From the NCBI GenBank assembly GCA_002077065.1, contig NAJO01000095.1:1-52784 (forward strand): a stretch of DNA of 52,784 bases, given 5' to 3'. The notes beneath the pieces were generated by a model that saw only the letters and a list, made by a program, of their open reading frames with translations, searched no databases and was not told the DNA's origin. The stretch comes from Cryoendolithus antarcticus. Taxonomy: Eukaryota > Ascomycota > Dothideomycetes > Cladosporiales > Cladosporiaceae. The stretch's first letter is position 1; the number at the start of each line of letters is the position of its first letter. This document shows, piece by piece, positions 10,255-20,862 of the stretch. The translations under genes and the position numbers were made by a program.

Positions 10255-12080
10255 ACTTCGTGTCGAAAGATCCTCTCCAGACACTTATGCTCATTCCGAT
10301 CAGTGTCCTCTATAGTTTCTTTCATTGGATGCTCGGTGAGAAGAGCGATACACTTCGGACCGCTAGTACCTTGCAAACATACTGGAACACGCTCTGCTTA
10401 GTGCGGCGGAAGGAGACTGGCCTGTTTGCGATCGACCCGATGATTAAGAGTCAGATGCATGGGGTACTTTACAGTCGCGTTGAGGTGCAGGTTCTCGCTA
10501 ACGAAAAGTAGATTCGACGACGCTTGGCGGCAAAGTTCAAGCTATGTACTGAGAAGAAGGTCGAGCCGATTTTACGAGCTGAAGACGAGTCCGAGCTCTG
10601 GAATTCGCTACGGTGCTCAATGGACATACCACTAGAGCACGAGCGACTGAGGTTACAGCTAGCATTGCTCATGCAACTCGCTGAGATCACCGGAAATCGA
10701 CCTGGCGCACTCCTCAGTCTTCGCTACGAGAACATCAAAGTCAGTCTACTTCGGGATCCAGCCGGAAGCGAGTAACAACGCGTGCTATTTGACCTTACCT
10801 TCAAGGACACCAAAGGCTATCTAGGCCTTGAAGATGCGTGAGTTCGAGCGTCTCACGTGTATTTAAGCTGGTTATGATGTTGATAAATCCGTCAAGCAAT
10901 ACTCTTGGAATCCCCGATGTACCCAGCGAGCCTTTGTCTGCTTCTATGTCCGCAAATCATGCTTCTCAGTCTCATTTTTGCCGATGAAGCCTTCGCTGCG
11001 CCTAATCTGAATACTCCGCAGCAGCTGTTCCGACTTCGCATTACTCCCGGGCTGAACCAGCAAGAGCTACCAATCAACGAATCTATGGCCTCGACCCCCA
11101 TTTTTCGTGCTCTACAAGCGATGGTGAAAGGGACTAAGGTTTCAAGGACTGCTTCAGTGACGGACAACTGGCTCCGCCGAAATATGAAGGAATTGGGCCT
11201 AGCAACCGGCTTTGAGCTTCCGGTAGGGCCATATTGCTTCCGCAGAGGTAATGGAGAGGCTCTGGATAGCAGTAGTAAGGAAGCGCTCAGCAGCAGTCTA
11301 ACGATCACAGAAAGGTTGACATGTCTCCTGGTTAGATCAGCGACTCTCAGCGGAATCTTATCCTGCAGCATGCTAGCTCGGCTGTTTTCCGGCACAATTA
11401 TCTATCGCGATACATAACGTCGGATACGCAGGTGATACACAGGGGATTAGGTGCTCAGACAGCGCTGATGAGAGCCACAAGTGGCATGAGTCGGTCCATC
11501 GACCGACGAAGACCGATCGATTTGAATGAGGGTCAGCTTGCCGGATGCAAACAGCACCCCGAAGTCAGGCTTCTCCTCAGATCTCGAAAAATTCCCGCCA
11601 AGCGCATACGAGAGAAACATGGAACAATTTCTAGAACGAAAGGGACGGCGATATATGATGCGTATCAGGAGGCCAGTCGCAGATATGATCGCAAGATGAA
11701 GGCTATCCGCAAAGCTGCCGTCGCTGAAGCAAAGGCGAAGTACCGTAAGCAGCAGCCCATCATTGATATCGAGCTGCAGTTGGGCCAGAAACTCGGGATA
11801 CAAGAGCCTGTCCCAATGCAGTCAATTCCGACTTCGATTCAGCAAGGAACGTCAACAGGCCATCGCGGCATTGATGACCTTCGCGACGGATGATCCGGCC
11901 GAGGGATGCAAGCGCCGGTCGGAGGCCATCAGAGCTATAATAGCACTCAGTCTTCGGCAGGAAAGGTCTTTCCCTAAAGTCTGCAGGCCAAAGCACAAAA
12001 GTCAGGCTATCGGGAGTGACGATTTGCAAGGGCCCGAATGCGGGCATCTAATGATGGAACGGACACAATGTGGAATGTGA
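10255..12080 (+). pseudogene. Decayed DUF3435 (PF11917) tyrosine recombinase, captain-like
   Basis: DUF3435 proteins are fungal tyrosine recombinases; some are the captains that move giant Starship elements. In order: an N-terminal block (LYSFFHWMLGEKSDTLRTAS, then TLQTYWNTLCLVRRKETGL), the first arginine box ITGNRPGALLSLRY, the FADEAFAAPNL region, the second arginine region GPYCFRRGNGEA, a shifted frame with LQHASSAVFRHNYLSRYIT (catalytic-Tyr region), LMRATSGMSRSIDRRRP, QPIIDIELQL, and a last shifted block with IAALMTFATDDPAEGC. In-frame stops lie at 10509-10511, 10773-10775 and 10839-10841. Frames change near 10950, 11300-11350 and 11850. So every conserved block survives but the reading frame does not. 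No terminal repeats or target duplications were identified, so a Starship boundary cannot be claimed. Confidence 0.85.
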
Positions 12081-13229
12081 GTGAAGACAAGCAATTAAAG
12101 TGGGGCACCGTAACCCTGGTTTGTCGCAACCCCGCAAAGTCTAAGGTGAGTGACATAACATCAGTTGCACAGCCTCCCTAACACGACACATCGAGCTGAT
12201 CGTTAGGATGTTTTCCTCAGGTCAAACAATAATACTATAGCATAGGAAAAATGTATTGAAGAAAGGGAAGACGTGTTTCTAGGGAAGGGAATTTCGCCGG
12301 GGAGATTTCAAAGGATCCTGGCAGAGACCCTACTTTCCCCTCGCCAGAAAGAAGGGAATCACGCGGTAATTCCCAACTGCCTACAGTTAGGGATAGGTTT
12401 CCACCATCGTCGAAACCACGCTTTCTGAGTTGGATTATTCTCGATCTAGAGACTTTCAGTCCGACCATTACGATGCTGTTGTAGTAGTCAACACCGCAGA
12501 CAAATCCTTGTCTCGTGAGGCTTCTTCGAGTTCGACGATCAGCTGCACATGTACAAAGGAGATTTCAATATCCGCAAACGCGGCTGATCCGTGGTCGACA
12601 GCACCGAAGTCATATCCACTCAAAAGATCCATACCACAAGTGCTTATTAGATGCCTTGGAAGACGACTTTCTGAAAACAGGGGTTCATGCAACGTTTGCT
12701 CTCTGTCAAGACGAAACAAACTCTACTGAGATCAAACAAAGGTTAGAAATGCAATACAGGAAGCACATGTATTTGCTTATTGATGCGGCCTGAAGCTGCT
12801 CAATCAGAGTACGTCATCCATCACCTCCCTCTGCTGTCACCTGTATTACTGCTGACCTGTAGCATTCATTTCTTGAGGTTGACTGCGTGATCTACACTCT
12901 GTTATCGGACCAGCAAGCTAACTTAACAGATCTCAAGTATTGAAGCTTCCGTAGTCACAGTAGTAGTTTGATGTACTCGACGTCTTGCATTTCATATAAA
13001 GCACATCTCGTCTGCTGCAACCTGGGGGATGCGCACACCGATCGTCATATGATCGTACTAGGGAAGTTTGACCAGCCTAGGGGCGAGACACGTTAACAGG
13101 CAGAGCCGAGACTATCCTGAAGCTGGACCTCCGATCGAAACAGAAGACCCTACAGAACCGAGGAGACGTCGCATTCGTGACTTCATTATTCATTTTGTTT
13201 GTCCCATCTTTTTCATCCCATCTCGCCAA
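12081..13229. other. Intergenic, nothing recognised
   Basis: Short frames near 12235-12793 on both strands have no recognisable domain. TATA-like and AT-rich segments occur near 12980-13010 (ATATAAAG). Nothing else seen. Confidence 0.4.
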
Positions 13230-14672
13230 TTATTTGCCACTCACGAGCGGCTGTAGAATAAACTCCTGCATCCAAGGTCGATACTCCATCTCTGCCCATT
13301 CCATCAGTAGCTGCACGCCCGCAATGATCTGGTAACATCCTAGCAAACTGGTAGTCCGGCCGAACGTAATACCATTCCGGTAGAACGTCGCTGACTTGTT
13401 GTCATTGTTGTCCCTAAACAGTAGGAAGCGCCATTCGTGTCCTTCAACCAAAATGAGTGGAAGAGTGGGTAGCTCTTGAGATGAACGGGTGGGAGTGTCG
13501 GATGGTCTAGGCTTAATGATGGTCTCCGCTCTGCTTATCAGCTGGCGCAAAAGCGCCACCTGGGCGGCTGCCCACGTCTCAACCTGCAGCAAGCCTTCGA
13601 CCGTTCCGGCATTCGGCATCTTCGTTTCTATGCTGACAGCGATGGGATTCCGGATGATTGGCGCATGGTCGGACTGCGACAGAGCGATGTTGGCGGATTG
13701 TAGCGTCTCTTTGAGCTCATCGGAAATGTTCAGCGCAAGCGCAAAGTCGACCTTCTTACTCGGCAACTTCTCCTGCGGGCTCCAGAGCTCAGATGGATGT
13801 ATCCTCGCCGTGGTTACATTTCGCCAGCTTTGATGCGATCGATGTGGAGAGTATTTGCGAGCAATAGTGAGAATTGGGTGATGAACACCTGAGTTCCACG
13901 CAGCTTCTGAACCACCGGTTCTGTCGAGATCTTCCGCCTCGTCCGTGATCTCGCGAAGCTCAGAAGGTGTTGGTGCTGAGGGTCCCGTGTTGCTGGTATC
14001 AAACAGATCGCGAAAGAGTCGCTCATCGATGTCCGGATCTCCGGTTCCAAGCTCTTGACGCATGATGTCCGTGTCCTGCTGCCTGTGAATTATGCCTAGC
14101 CTGTCCGCCACGCGTTGCATTCTCTTTGCCCAGTCAAACACACTTTTTGGAGTATCCTTAACTTTCAAGTTGTCGAGCCGCCCCTCAAGTATATTGTATG
14201 ACGCATGCCGCCGCTCTATCAACGCCTTTTGCGGACTTGTCTCTCGCTTCCTCTTCTGGCTTGCCCAACTCGCACCACTTGCTGAGGAGCTGTTTGTAGC
14301 GGAGCTGCCCCGTGCACTGCCTTGCTCTGCACCACGACCTCCCGTCCTCTCTTCATAGCGCGAAAAATGTTCTAGCTGTAGAGGCAAGGTGTATGACGCT
14401 GGATAGGGCGCTGGATATGGCGCTCTGGGAGTTTCATCGAGGTCGTTCGCGACCGAAAAAGCTTCCTGTTCCCGCCGCCGCTTTGATGGTGTCGCTAATG
14501 GCGACGGCTCTCCGTGACGATTGGGGCTCATGTCCGCGAGAGCCGTACGCTTGCGCTTGTGCGAAGCTGGCTGCAGAGCGCACGGCGTAGGGTAGGTTCG
14601 CACTGTGTGAGGGTGGGTCGCAGGAATAGCGTGATGTTGAACCCAACTATTGATGTCGATGCGGAAGGACAT
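13230..14672 (-). CDS. PD-(D/E)XK nuclease-like domain protein
   Basis: Uninterrupted frame; I prefer the ATG at 14672 (480 aa) because MSFRIDINSWV fits the short conserved N-terminus of this fungal family, although the frame is open to 14849. Residues 1-150 are a disordered, basic and Pro/Ser-rich region with KRKR and KRRR patches that may act as nuclear signals. The C-terminal half carries the nuclease-like fold: EAAWNSGVHHPIL (helix Glu at about 256), KKVDFALAL (Asp at about 309), SIETK (Glu349, Lys351) and AAAQVALL, ending with the family's YRPWMQEFIL. Together these give a plausible D...ExK metal-binding site, so it may be active. The family is large in Dothideomycetes and of unknown role; substrate and partners are unknown. 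It is one of the few clean long genes in the left half. Confidence 0.8.
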   Translation of the reverse strand: MSFRIDINSWVQHHAIPATHPHTVRTYPTPCALQPASHKRKRTALADMSPNRHGEPSPLATPSKRRREQEAFSVANDLDETPRAPYPAPYPASYTLPLQLEHFSRYEERTGGRGAEQGSARGSSATNSSSASGASWASQKRKRETSPQKALIERRHASYNILEGRLDNLKVKDTPKSVFDWAKRMQRVADRLGIIHRQQDTDIMRQELGTGDPDIDERLFRDLFDTSNTGPSAPTPSELREITDEAEDLDRTGGSEAAWNSGVHHPILTIARKYSPHRSHQSWRNVTTARIHPSELWSPQEKLPSKKVDFALALNISDELKETLQSANIALSQSDHAPIIRNPIAVSIETKMPNAGTVEGLLQVETWAAAQVALLRQLISRAETIIKPRPSDTPTRSSQELPTLPLILVEGHEWRFLLFRDNNDNKSATFYRNGITFGRTTSLLGCYQIIAGVQLLMEWAEMEYRPWMQEFILQPLVSGK

Positions 14673-14849
14673 GAGAGGTTTCTGGGATGCGATGGAGTCA
14701 ATGTCGATGTCGCGGAGTTCGATGAACGTCGACGGAAATGCGTTGCTAGGTGGAAGGAAGACTGGCCCAAGCTTTGACCACAACATTGGAAACGTCCTAC
14801 TTTCTGAATGAGGCATTCCCATTGGGCCAGATCGGCAACAGTGCTGCAT

Positions 14850-16122
14850 GATTGTGATTGGTTCCTCGTCGCGACATGTGTGTGTTGGGCGAGATGTGCG
14901 AGATGAGCAGATTAGACAGAAGTTGAATATTGGCGCGCGCCTGATGGAATGGATCTCGGATCAGTAGCAATCCTAGCCACTAGGCAGACAATACTCCCAC
15001 TGAATAATCGCCGAATCCGACAAGGCGCAATTTCAGTGCCGTGCACGACGACAGTGGGAATATCGCTTATACGACACACGTCAACCGCTCAACGTATACG
15101 CTACGAAGCGAGAGAAACCAGAGTACTAACTCAATAGGCCCGTCGCTTAATTTGTATACGTCTGGGACCAAAAGATGTTACGTTTGTAGGGTCATCGTCG
15201 CATACAAGGCTGATGTACAGGGTAACAGAGACGCGAAATTGACACGCTCGACAGACAGGTTTCTCGTTGGTCACTAAGCATAGTGAAGACTCAAACCCAC
15301 AGTTGATGACTTCGATATACCGATTCGAGAGGAAATGGCACTGAGCTACTGCCGATCGTTGTCTCGGAGCAGTAGAGATGCGCAAGGTGGGGTGGGTATA
15401 GTGCGAATTCTGTGGGCACTAACGACACATCTAATCAACCCTTACAACGCAATTGCATGGCTAGAATATGACGAAGAGTATCAGGTGATATCTTGCCGAT
15501 ATCGCGAACGTGGGATACGAAATCTTCTTACGGAATAGTCTCAGCCCCAATCCGTAGTACCCCTCTACACTCGCAGCTACTTGGAAGCGCGTCCAATAGT
15601 CTCAATCGATTCGCACGATTCTCGATCTACTACCTATCTCAGCCACTTCCACACCAGTAGGATTCTGTTCAATTCCTCCAGGAGCGTTCGCAGTCAAGTT
15701 TCGACGCCAACAGCGAAGCGCCTAAAGCACAAAGCAAGTTCTCCGATTCGACTTCTAGTCCTAGGATGGTATTACACTCGAAATTGAGGTTCAGGTCGAT
15801 TAAACTTTTCTTGAGTATATCTTGCCACAAGGCCAAGGGCTGATTCTTCGGCCTTGCGACTAGAAGCCGGAGGCAACTCGATTCATAGAAGCCGCGAGTC
15901 CCGGAAGTATGGTTCAATCGTACTGACGAGATATCAGGAATCAATTTGAGGGTTTCCAGTGGCAACACAGCCGACTCAGAGGTATGTACACAGGTCCACC
16001 ATATCTCCTTGATCAAAGTGCGCCGTTACGTTGAAGAGCAAAGGTCTCATGGAAACCTCTTAGCAATTCACGGTCGCCTATCAAAGGTCTTTCCGATGGT
16101 AGCGAGCGCGCTACTACATGGT
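14850..16122. other. Intergenic, nothing recognised
   Basis: Short frames on both strands without motifs or compositional signal. Confidence 0.4.
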
Positions 16123-16240
16123 CAGTGCACTGCATTCATGGCCAGCGCACTGCATGCATGGCCGGCGCACTGCCTCACTGCATGGCTGCCTCATCACTGC
16201 ATGACCAGCGCACTGCCTCACCGCATTATCAGCGCACTGG
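16123..16240. repeat. Degenerate minisatellite, core CAGCGCACTGC
   Basis: Five copies of an 11-bp core (CAGYGCACTGC, last base variable) begin at 16123, 16143, 16163, 16206 and 16230. The first three are exactly 20 bp apart and are separated by ATTCATGGC- or ATGCATGGC-type spacers; later spacing is irregular (43 and 24), with interposed CACTGCATG half-copies. It is interpreted as an imperfect tandem array. Confidence 0.75.
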
Positions 16241-16393
16241 ATAGCCAGTTCATTGTCGGAATACATGGATACCTATTCAGAGTCCAACCATGTGCATTTC
16301 CTAGTCGCACCTGAGCTTCACGATCCTCAGCCTTTACCTCATGGGTAGTCTTAACACGATCACGCAAAGTCCATATGTTGATGTCGCCTTCTT

Positions 16394-16690
16394 ATGCGAA
16401 TGCCCAAATCGTTTAGCTGTAAAGATGGTGGGGTTCAATGCCAGGACTTCTATTCCGGAGACCTTGGCGAGGTCGTTGATCATGTGCGCGGTCAACATGG
16501 ACATAGCTTCGTGCGACGGCCTAATGCTTTGGGCATCTCCGACTCACACGGACGTCTCTGGTATTGCTTTGGGTGCAATGGGAAGCTGGGCCAAAATCAC
16601 AGAAGCTTCGATTCAGATAAAGCGATGTGGGATCACCTTCAAGCCAAACACGATTATTCGACGGACACCATTGAAGAAGATCTTTCCTAA
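16394..16690 (+). CDS. Small protein with two C2H2-type zinc-finger-like motifs
   Basis: A 98-codon frame from ATG 16394. Two zinc-binding-like patterns can be read: C9-x6-C16-x12-H-x5-H near residues 9-35, and YCFGCNGKLG...MWDHLQAKH near residues 57-86 (C-x2-C-x19-H-x4-H). Both resemble the wide-spaced C2H2 fingers of many fungal proteins. The ORF overlaps a longer one in another frame (16341-16754), which shows no motif. It could be an exon of a larger gene or a fragment; no splice partners are obvious. Confidence 0.4.
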   Translation: MRMPKSFSCKDGGVQCQDFYSGDLGEVVDHVRGQHGHSFVRRPNALGISDSHGRLWYCFGCNGKLGQNHRSFDSDKAMWDHLQAKHDYSTDTIEEDLS

Positions 16691-16699
16691 GTACAAATA

Positions 16700-17779
16700 C
16701 TGTGCGTCTTGGGAGGATAAGGACGGTTCAAGTGGGCGACATCATGACGGATAAGCGCAAATCGGAATCTGGATGCAATATCCGCGCCTGCTTTACGAAC
16801 GACAGCGTCCGCTCCCGAGATTGCATCATGCAGACTGCGGGAAACAACGATTCTAAGGAATCTATGAAACAGCTACTGTGCGACTCTGTGGTATACTGGG
16901 CAGCACACTTCGCGTAGCCTCTGTCTCTTGCACAGAGGTTCAACATGTCGAACTCGCTAAAGTCCAAGCTTGATAGCCCGTCTGCACAAACCCCCAACAA
17001 GCGATAGTGGCTGCAACAAAATGGTTTACACAGGATATCGTCGATATTGCAGCTGGCAGAGTGCGAACGATTCTGCAGTCAGCTTCTTGAAGGGAGGTCG
17101 TCGACGACTTGGAGAACTATGGCACGCCACAGAAGCCACGTTCTAGTTTCCATCCGAGCTCTGCTTTCCCTCCCTGGTATGCGAGGCTAGGTCAATCAAG
17201 TTAACGCAGAGAATGTTCTTAGTGCCGGCATGGCAATCAAGGCCACGATAGCTTTTATGCTTCAACATTCGTGAACAGCGCGACAAAACGAATGATCTCT
17301 TTGGGCATATTAGCTTTGACTCCGGTATGTCACAAAAAGAGCATGGTCAATGTATATGGTCGGAAGTCCGTCCGATTGAGATGAAACTGTAGACTGCTTT
17401 CAGTGCTTTGATTCACGATTTTGCTATCAGCCGCACAATGTCCCATACGGTCCATATATATTTTGTTGGGTCGACCTTTGGCCACATTGGGAGGAATTAC
17501 AATCGCCGCTGAATGCAGAAATTGTTAGACTGGTCAAAGATGTCACCTCTCCTCTACCGATTCTCTTGCCATATCCTGATGGCATGGAAATAGGGATAGA
17601 AATTTTCAAAGTGCTGAGTGGCTGAAGGATGCTTCCAGACAAGTGACGGGCGGCCGACAGAACTAGAGAGGTACCTCAGCTATAGCTTCGACTAGATCCT
17701 GTAGATATTCACATGCTTATCTTTTTCGTTCAGTACGTTCGGCTCTGCCATAGCCCAACTAACGTTAGCATAAAACTCT
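16700..17779. other. Intergenic, nothing firm
   Basis: A plus-strand stretch at 17521-17622 reads smoothly (IVRLVKDVTSPLPILLPYPD) and may be part of an eroded gene continuing toward 17780, but it cannot be assigned. Confidence 0.35.
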
Positions 17780-18094
17780 ATGGGCCGCACTAGGATAGAC
17801 ACCTACTTTGAGCTCAGACGACGGATCAGGAGAAATGCGGCACTGCTGTGGAGTATAACTGAAGTGCCAGCCGCTCCACACGAGGAAGCTCCTAGTCTTA
17901 CGCAGCTAAAGCGAGTTCTGTTATTTGATCGGGAAAAGCAACTAGCCGACGATTTGGCCTTCATCACAGCCACGTGTGATGCCGCAATTAACATCAAGGC
18001 AGTGTCTATCGATGAACAGCAAGATGAGTCTGGAATAATCGTTCGAGTCGCAACGCCTTGTAAAGCTGCATCGCGGCCACGTCGCACGGCATGA
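17780..18094 (+). pseudogene. Fragment of an uncharacterised conserved fungal gene
   Basis: A 104-codon frame with coding character: FELRRRIRRNAALLWSITEV, PSLTQLKRVLLFDREKQLADDLAF, ITATCDAAINIKAVSIDE. I believe this matches a family of uncharacterised ascomycete proteins in which an FELRRRIRRNAALLW helix is followed by a QL/KLK...FDREKQLADDLAF helix. The function is unknown. After the stop the downstream sequence does not keep the family pattern, so this is more likely a truncated piece than a complete gene. Confidence 0.45.
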
Positions 18095-18099
18095 TGGCG

Positions 18100-19655
18100 G
18101 ATCAGGAGCCCGGATGTTGACCCGAACATCACCATGATCTACGGGAGTCTCCCGTTCGCGAAAGTACCTCCACTCACTTGATACACCACATACGGGGTGA
18201 GATGAGGGGCAGAATCAAGATCCGCCCACCCCGAATTGCCGCAAAAGAATCAATCTCCTTTGATGACTTCAGCTAGGAGACCGTAGCTCCTTTACAACTT
18301 CATTCAGCTGATTGGTCTGCAAATTTTCCCAGGTTCCTAAAGTCAAGGGCACAACCCAATCACTGCGCGAAGGCCAGTCGCTAGATTGCAACGGACAACC
18401 GATATTTATCTCTTAAATGCTTTATTATCTTGAAGCATGATGATGAAGCTCCGGGTAGCATCACAAGTAACTATGCGTGGGAACACCACCACAAGAGGAA
18501 ATAGGTCGCACATAGAGCAGTTTCTAACGCATGATATCCTCTGATAGTGGAGACAGATTTTCCAACGGTGCATTGTACTGCAAGTTAAGAGGCCGTCACG
18601 CCACGATATCAAGAACGCCATCGTTATGTTCAGCAGCGGTCCACAACCATGGCTAATCCTATTCCAACGACTCAAGATTGGCCGACATTATGGCTATTCG
18701 GCGTGACGGAGAAAGCTTTTCGAAGACCTTTGCTTCTCCGGATGCCCCAATGACTTCTTCGTAGAATAGTTATTTATTTGCCCAGGTCCGTTTCTAGCAT
18801 CCAGCTCATCTGCCTCAACTCATCACGTCCGAAAAAAGCCAATTATGACGTGAGTTCTGCCACAATCTCGTCATGATCGGTCTTGTCCAAGTATCGTGTT
18901 TACAGCTATCTTCCTACCGTACATGAGAACTCTACACCTTAGGATGCACTATATGACCACACAATCAGCTTCACAATTGAGACCTAAGATCAGCATCAAT
19001 TGCGCTTCCATTTCCGTCCTAATGAGTTCATCCACATCTCCGTATAGTCTAGCTAGTTTTCAACCTCCATGCCTAGACTTCGGTCGTCATCTTTGTGCTC
19101 AAGAAGTGTGCCACTGTCACTAGATTGAAAGCTTCTGTTCTTGCGCGCCCATGTGAACGAATGACATTGTATGTAGAAGATCGTCCGGGGTTCTCGAGAT
19201 CACAAGCTCTCATTCTAGCGGAACGTCACTCAGATATATGATACATCGTTCCGCGCTTCCACCTGCAGGTCGGAGCGATACACTACCCTTGTTGAAATGT
19301 ACAGGTGTAGAGATTTGCGATTTCACGAGAGGAGATGACGAGAAAGTAGCGGATATGCTACACCACTCAGCATGTTTCAATACTGCATCGTCAAATGTAA
19401 CCTCAATGGGCTCCTCTGTCAGGGTTTGCTTAGAGTGATCAGAAGATCTTTGCTTTCCGACGATGTGGATCAGTGCAGCCGTATTCTCCTCAAAGTGGCC
19501 GCCGGTGTTTTGGACGTCTCGCTCGCTTCAACACGAGTTTGGGAGGTCAGAGCTGCTTCCGGATGTTGAAGCTGGAGATGGTTCGCCGGATCGATTTGCA
19601 TCAGTAGGGTGGAAGTAGAAGGTGTCGTGAGGCAAATGACGTTGAGATTGATCGC
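18100..19655. other. Gene-poor interval
   Basis: No recognisable domain on either strand; only short overlapping frames. Confidence 0.4.
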
Positions 19656-19658
19656 ACT

Positions 19659-19979
19659 TTACGGAGGAAATGGATACCATTGATCCTGCTTTTTCGACGT
19701 GACGAACTCTCCCCGAACTTCTTCGCTGACTTGCACTAGTGTCTGACGAATATGTAATACGGTTTGGGCTTTATATTGCTCCAGACCCGGAACCGTCCAT
19801 TGAGGGAACATCTGCCGGTGTGTGCCAGTAATGATGAAGCGGCCATGGGCTCGAATGAATGAATCGGATAGGAAATAGGCCTCTTTCGAAACTCCTATAA
19901 CTCGAGGCATCGACCTGGGCGTTGTCAATCCGTAATGTACTAGGAGTTGGATCTCTGCATGTACATGCTGTCGAGGCAT
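19659..19979 (-). pseudogene. OTT_1508-like nucleic-acid/nucleotide deaminase remnant
   Basis: The minus frame carries the C-terminal half of the fungal OTT_1508-like deaminase domain: VHAEIQLLVHY (the zinc-binding and catalytic HAE motif), then PRVIGVSKEAYFLSDSFIRAHGRF and THRQMFPQWTVPG. In the family the segment after SK reads A-C-Y-L-C-D with two zinc-binding cysteines. Here it reads A-Y-F-L-S-D, so both ligands are lost and catalysis is not expected. Upstream sequence (to about 20091) contains HCSTLGYLLPAPLSKLFKCC in another frame, which may be the domain's N-terminal part. It is read as a pseudogene; a non-catalytic derivative is less likely. Confidence 0.65.
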
Positions 19980-20091
19980 GATTGCCGATGTGGAAGAGAC
20001 CTCGTAGCATGGAAAAGGGGTCTATGCAGCACTTGAAAAGTTTCGACAAAGGCGCTGGGAGCAGATAGCCAAGTGTCGAGCAATGCGCCAA

Positions 20092-20860
20092 TAGTTCGCG
20101 ATCTTGCCTATGTCACGAACGGCTCTACTTTCTAGAAGCGACTAGCCGAGAGCTTTAGACGCTCTGACAGCCCCTCCTCCAATTTTGGCGAATGTCGAAC
20201 GCTTTTTTGACGGCAGGTTTGACGTTGGAAGGGATGTGATCAGGCTTCCCGGCTTTTAGTTGCCTGAGCGATGCTCAAGACTGCTGATTTGGTGATATTT
20301 CGAGTTTTGTCACATGTTATCTGTATCTCAGCCACGAGCAATACCATTGATGGTGTTGCAGAGCGTCGGTAGACTAAGATAAATCTTCATCAGGACAGTG
20401 ACTAGGCTTCTTGTACCGATGAGACTAGCTCGGTGCGGACGAGGGCGAATCACGTCCGAAATTGCAGGACTACGATGCGCACTGACAGGGATAATCTAAT
20501 CATGGCACAGTCTACCTGCGTAATCCAGCCATTTGAAGACGCTACCAAGGCTAGAAGGGCGAGAAAGGAGCACAGGATCATATCCCGCATAGACTCTATC
20601 CTTCGTCGTTCACGCTAATAGACTGAACACCATGTGCCCTCGCTGCATATCTGAAAACCTCGATCCCACTGTTCATTTTGCGATCGAGAAGAGAGCCTGC
20701 ATGTCCGTGGATAAACGAGGAAGCAGCAGAAGTGAGTCCTCTTCTGCGGCTTCAAGCTGCATCTTCGGTGGAGTACCATTGACACCTATGAACAACCGCA
20801 CTACTGACGCGGCGGCGTCCCTCACTGCTCGGATACTGCTGCCCTCGAAACGGTCGACAA
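20092..20860. other. Intergenic
   Basis: A minus frame at 20673-20900 (VFAQFLDVVDRFEGSSIRAV...) has some coding look and may be a further exon of the gene at 20863-21875, but no frame-consistent splice was found. Otherwise nothing was seen. Confidence 0.4.
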
Positions 20861-20862
20861 CG

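Noticed and set aside
16341..16754. Longer ORF overlapping the zinc-finger-like frame
   Set aside because: No motif; the overlapping frame with two C2H2-type patterns is the better candidate.
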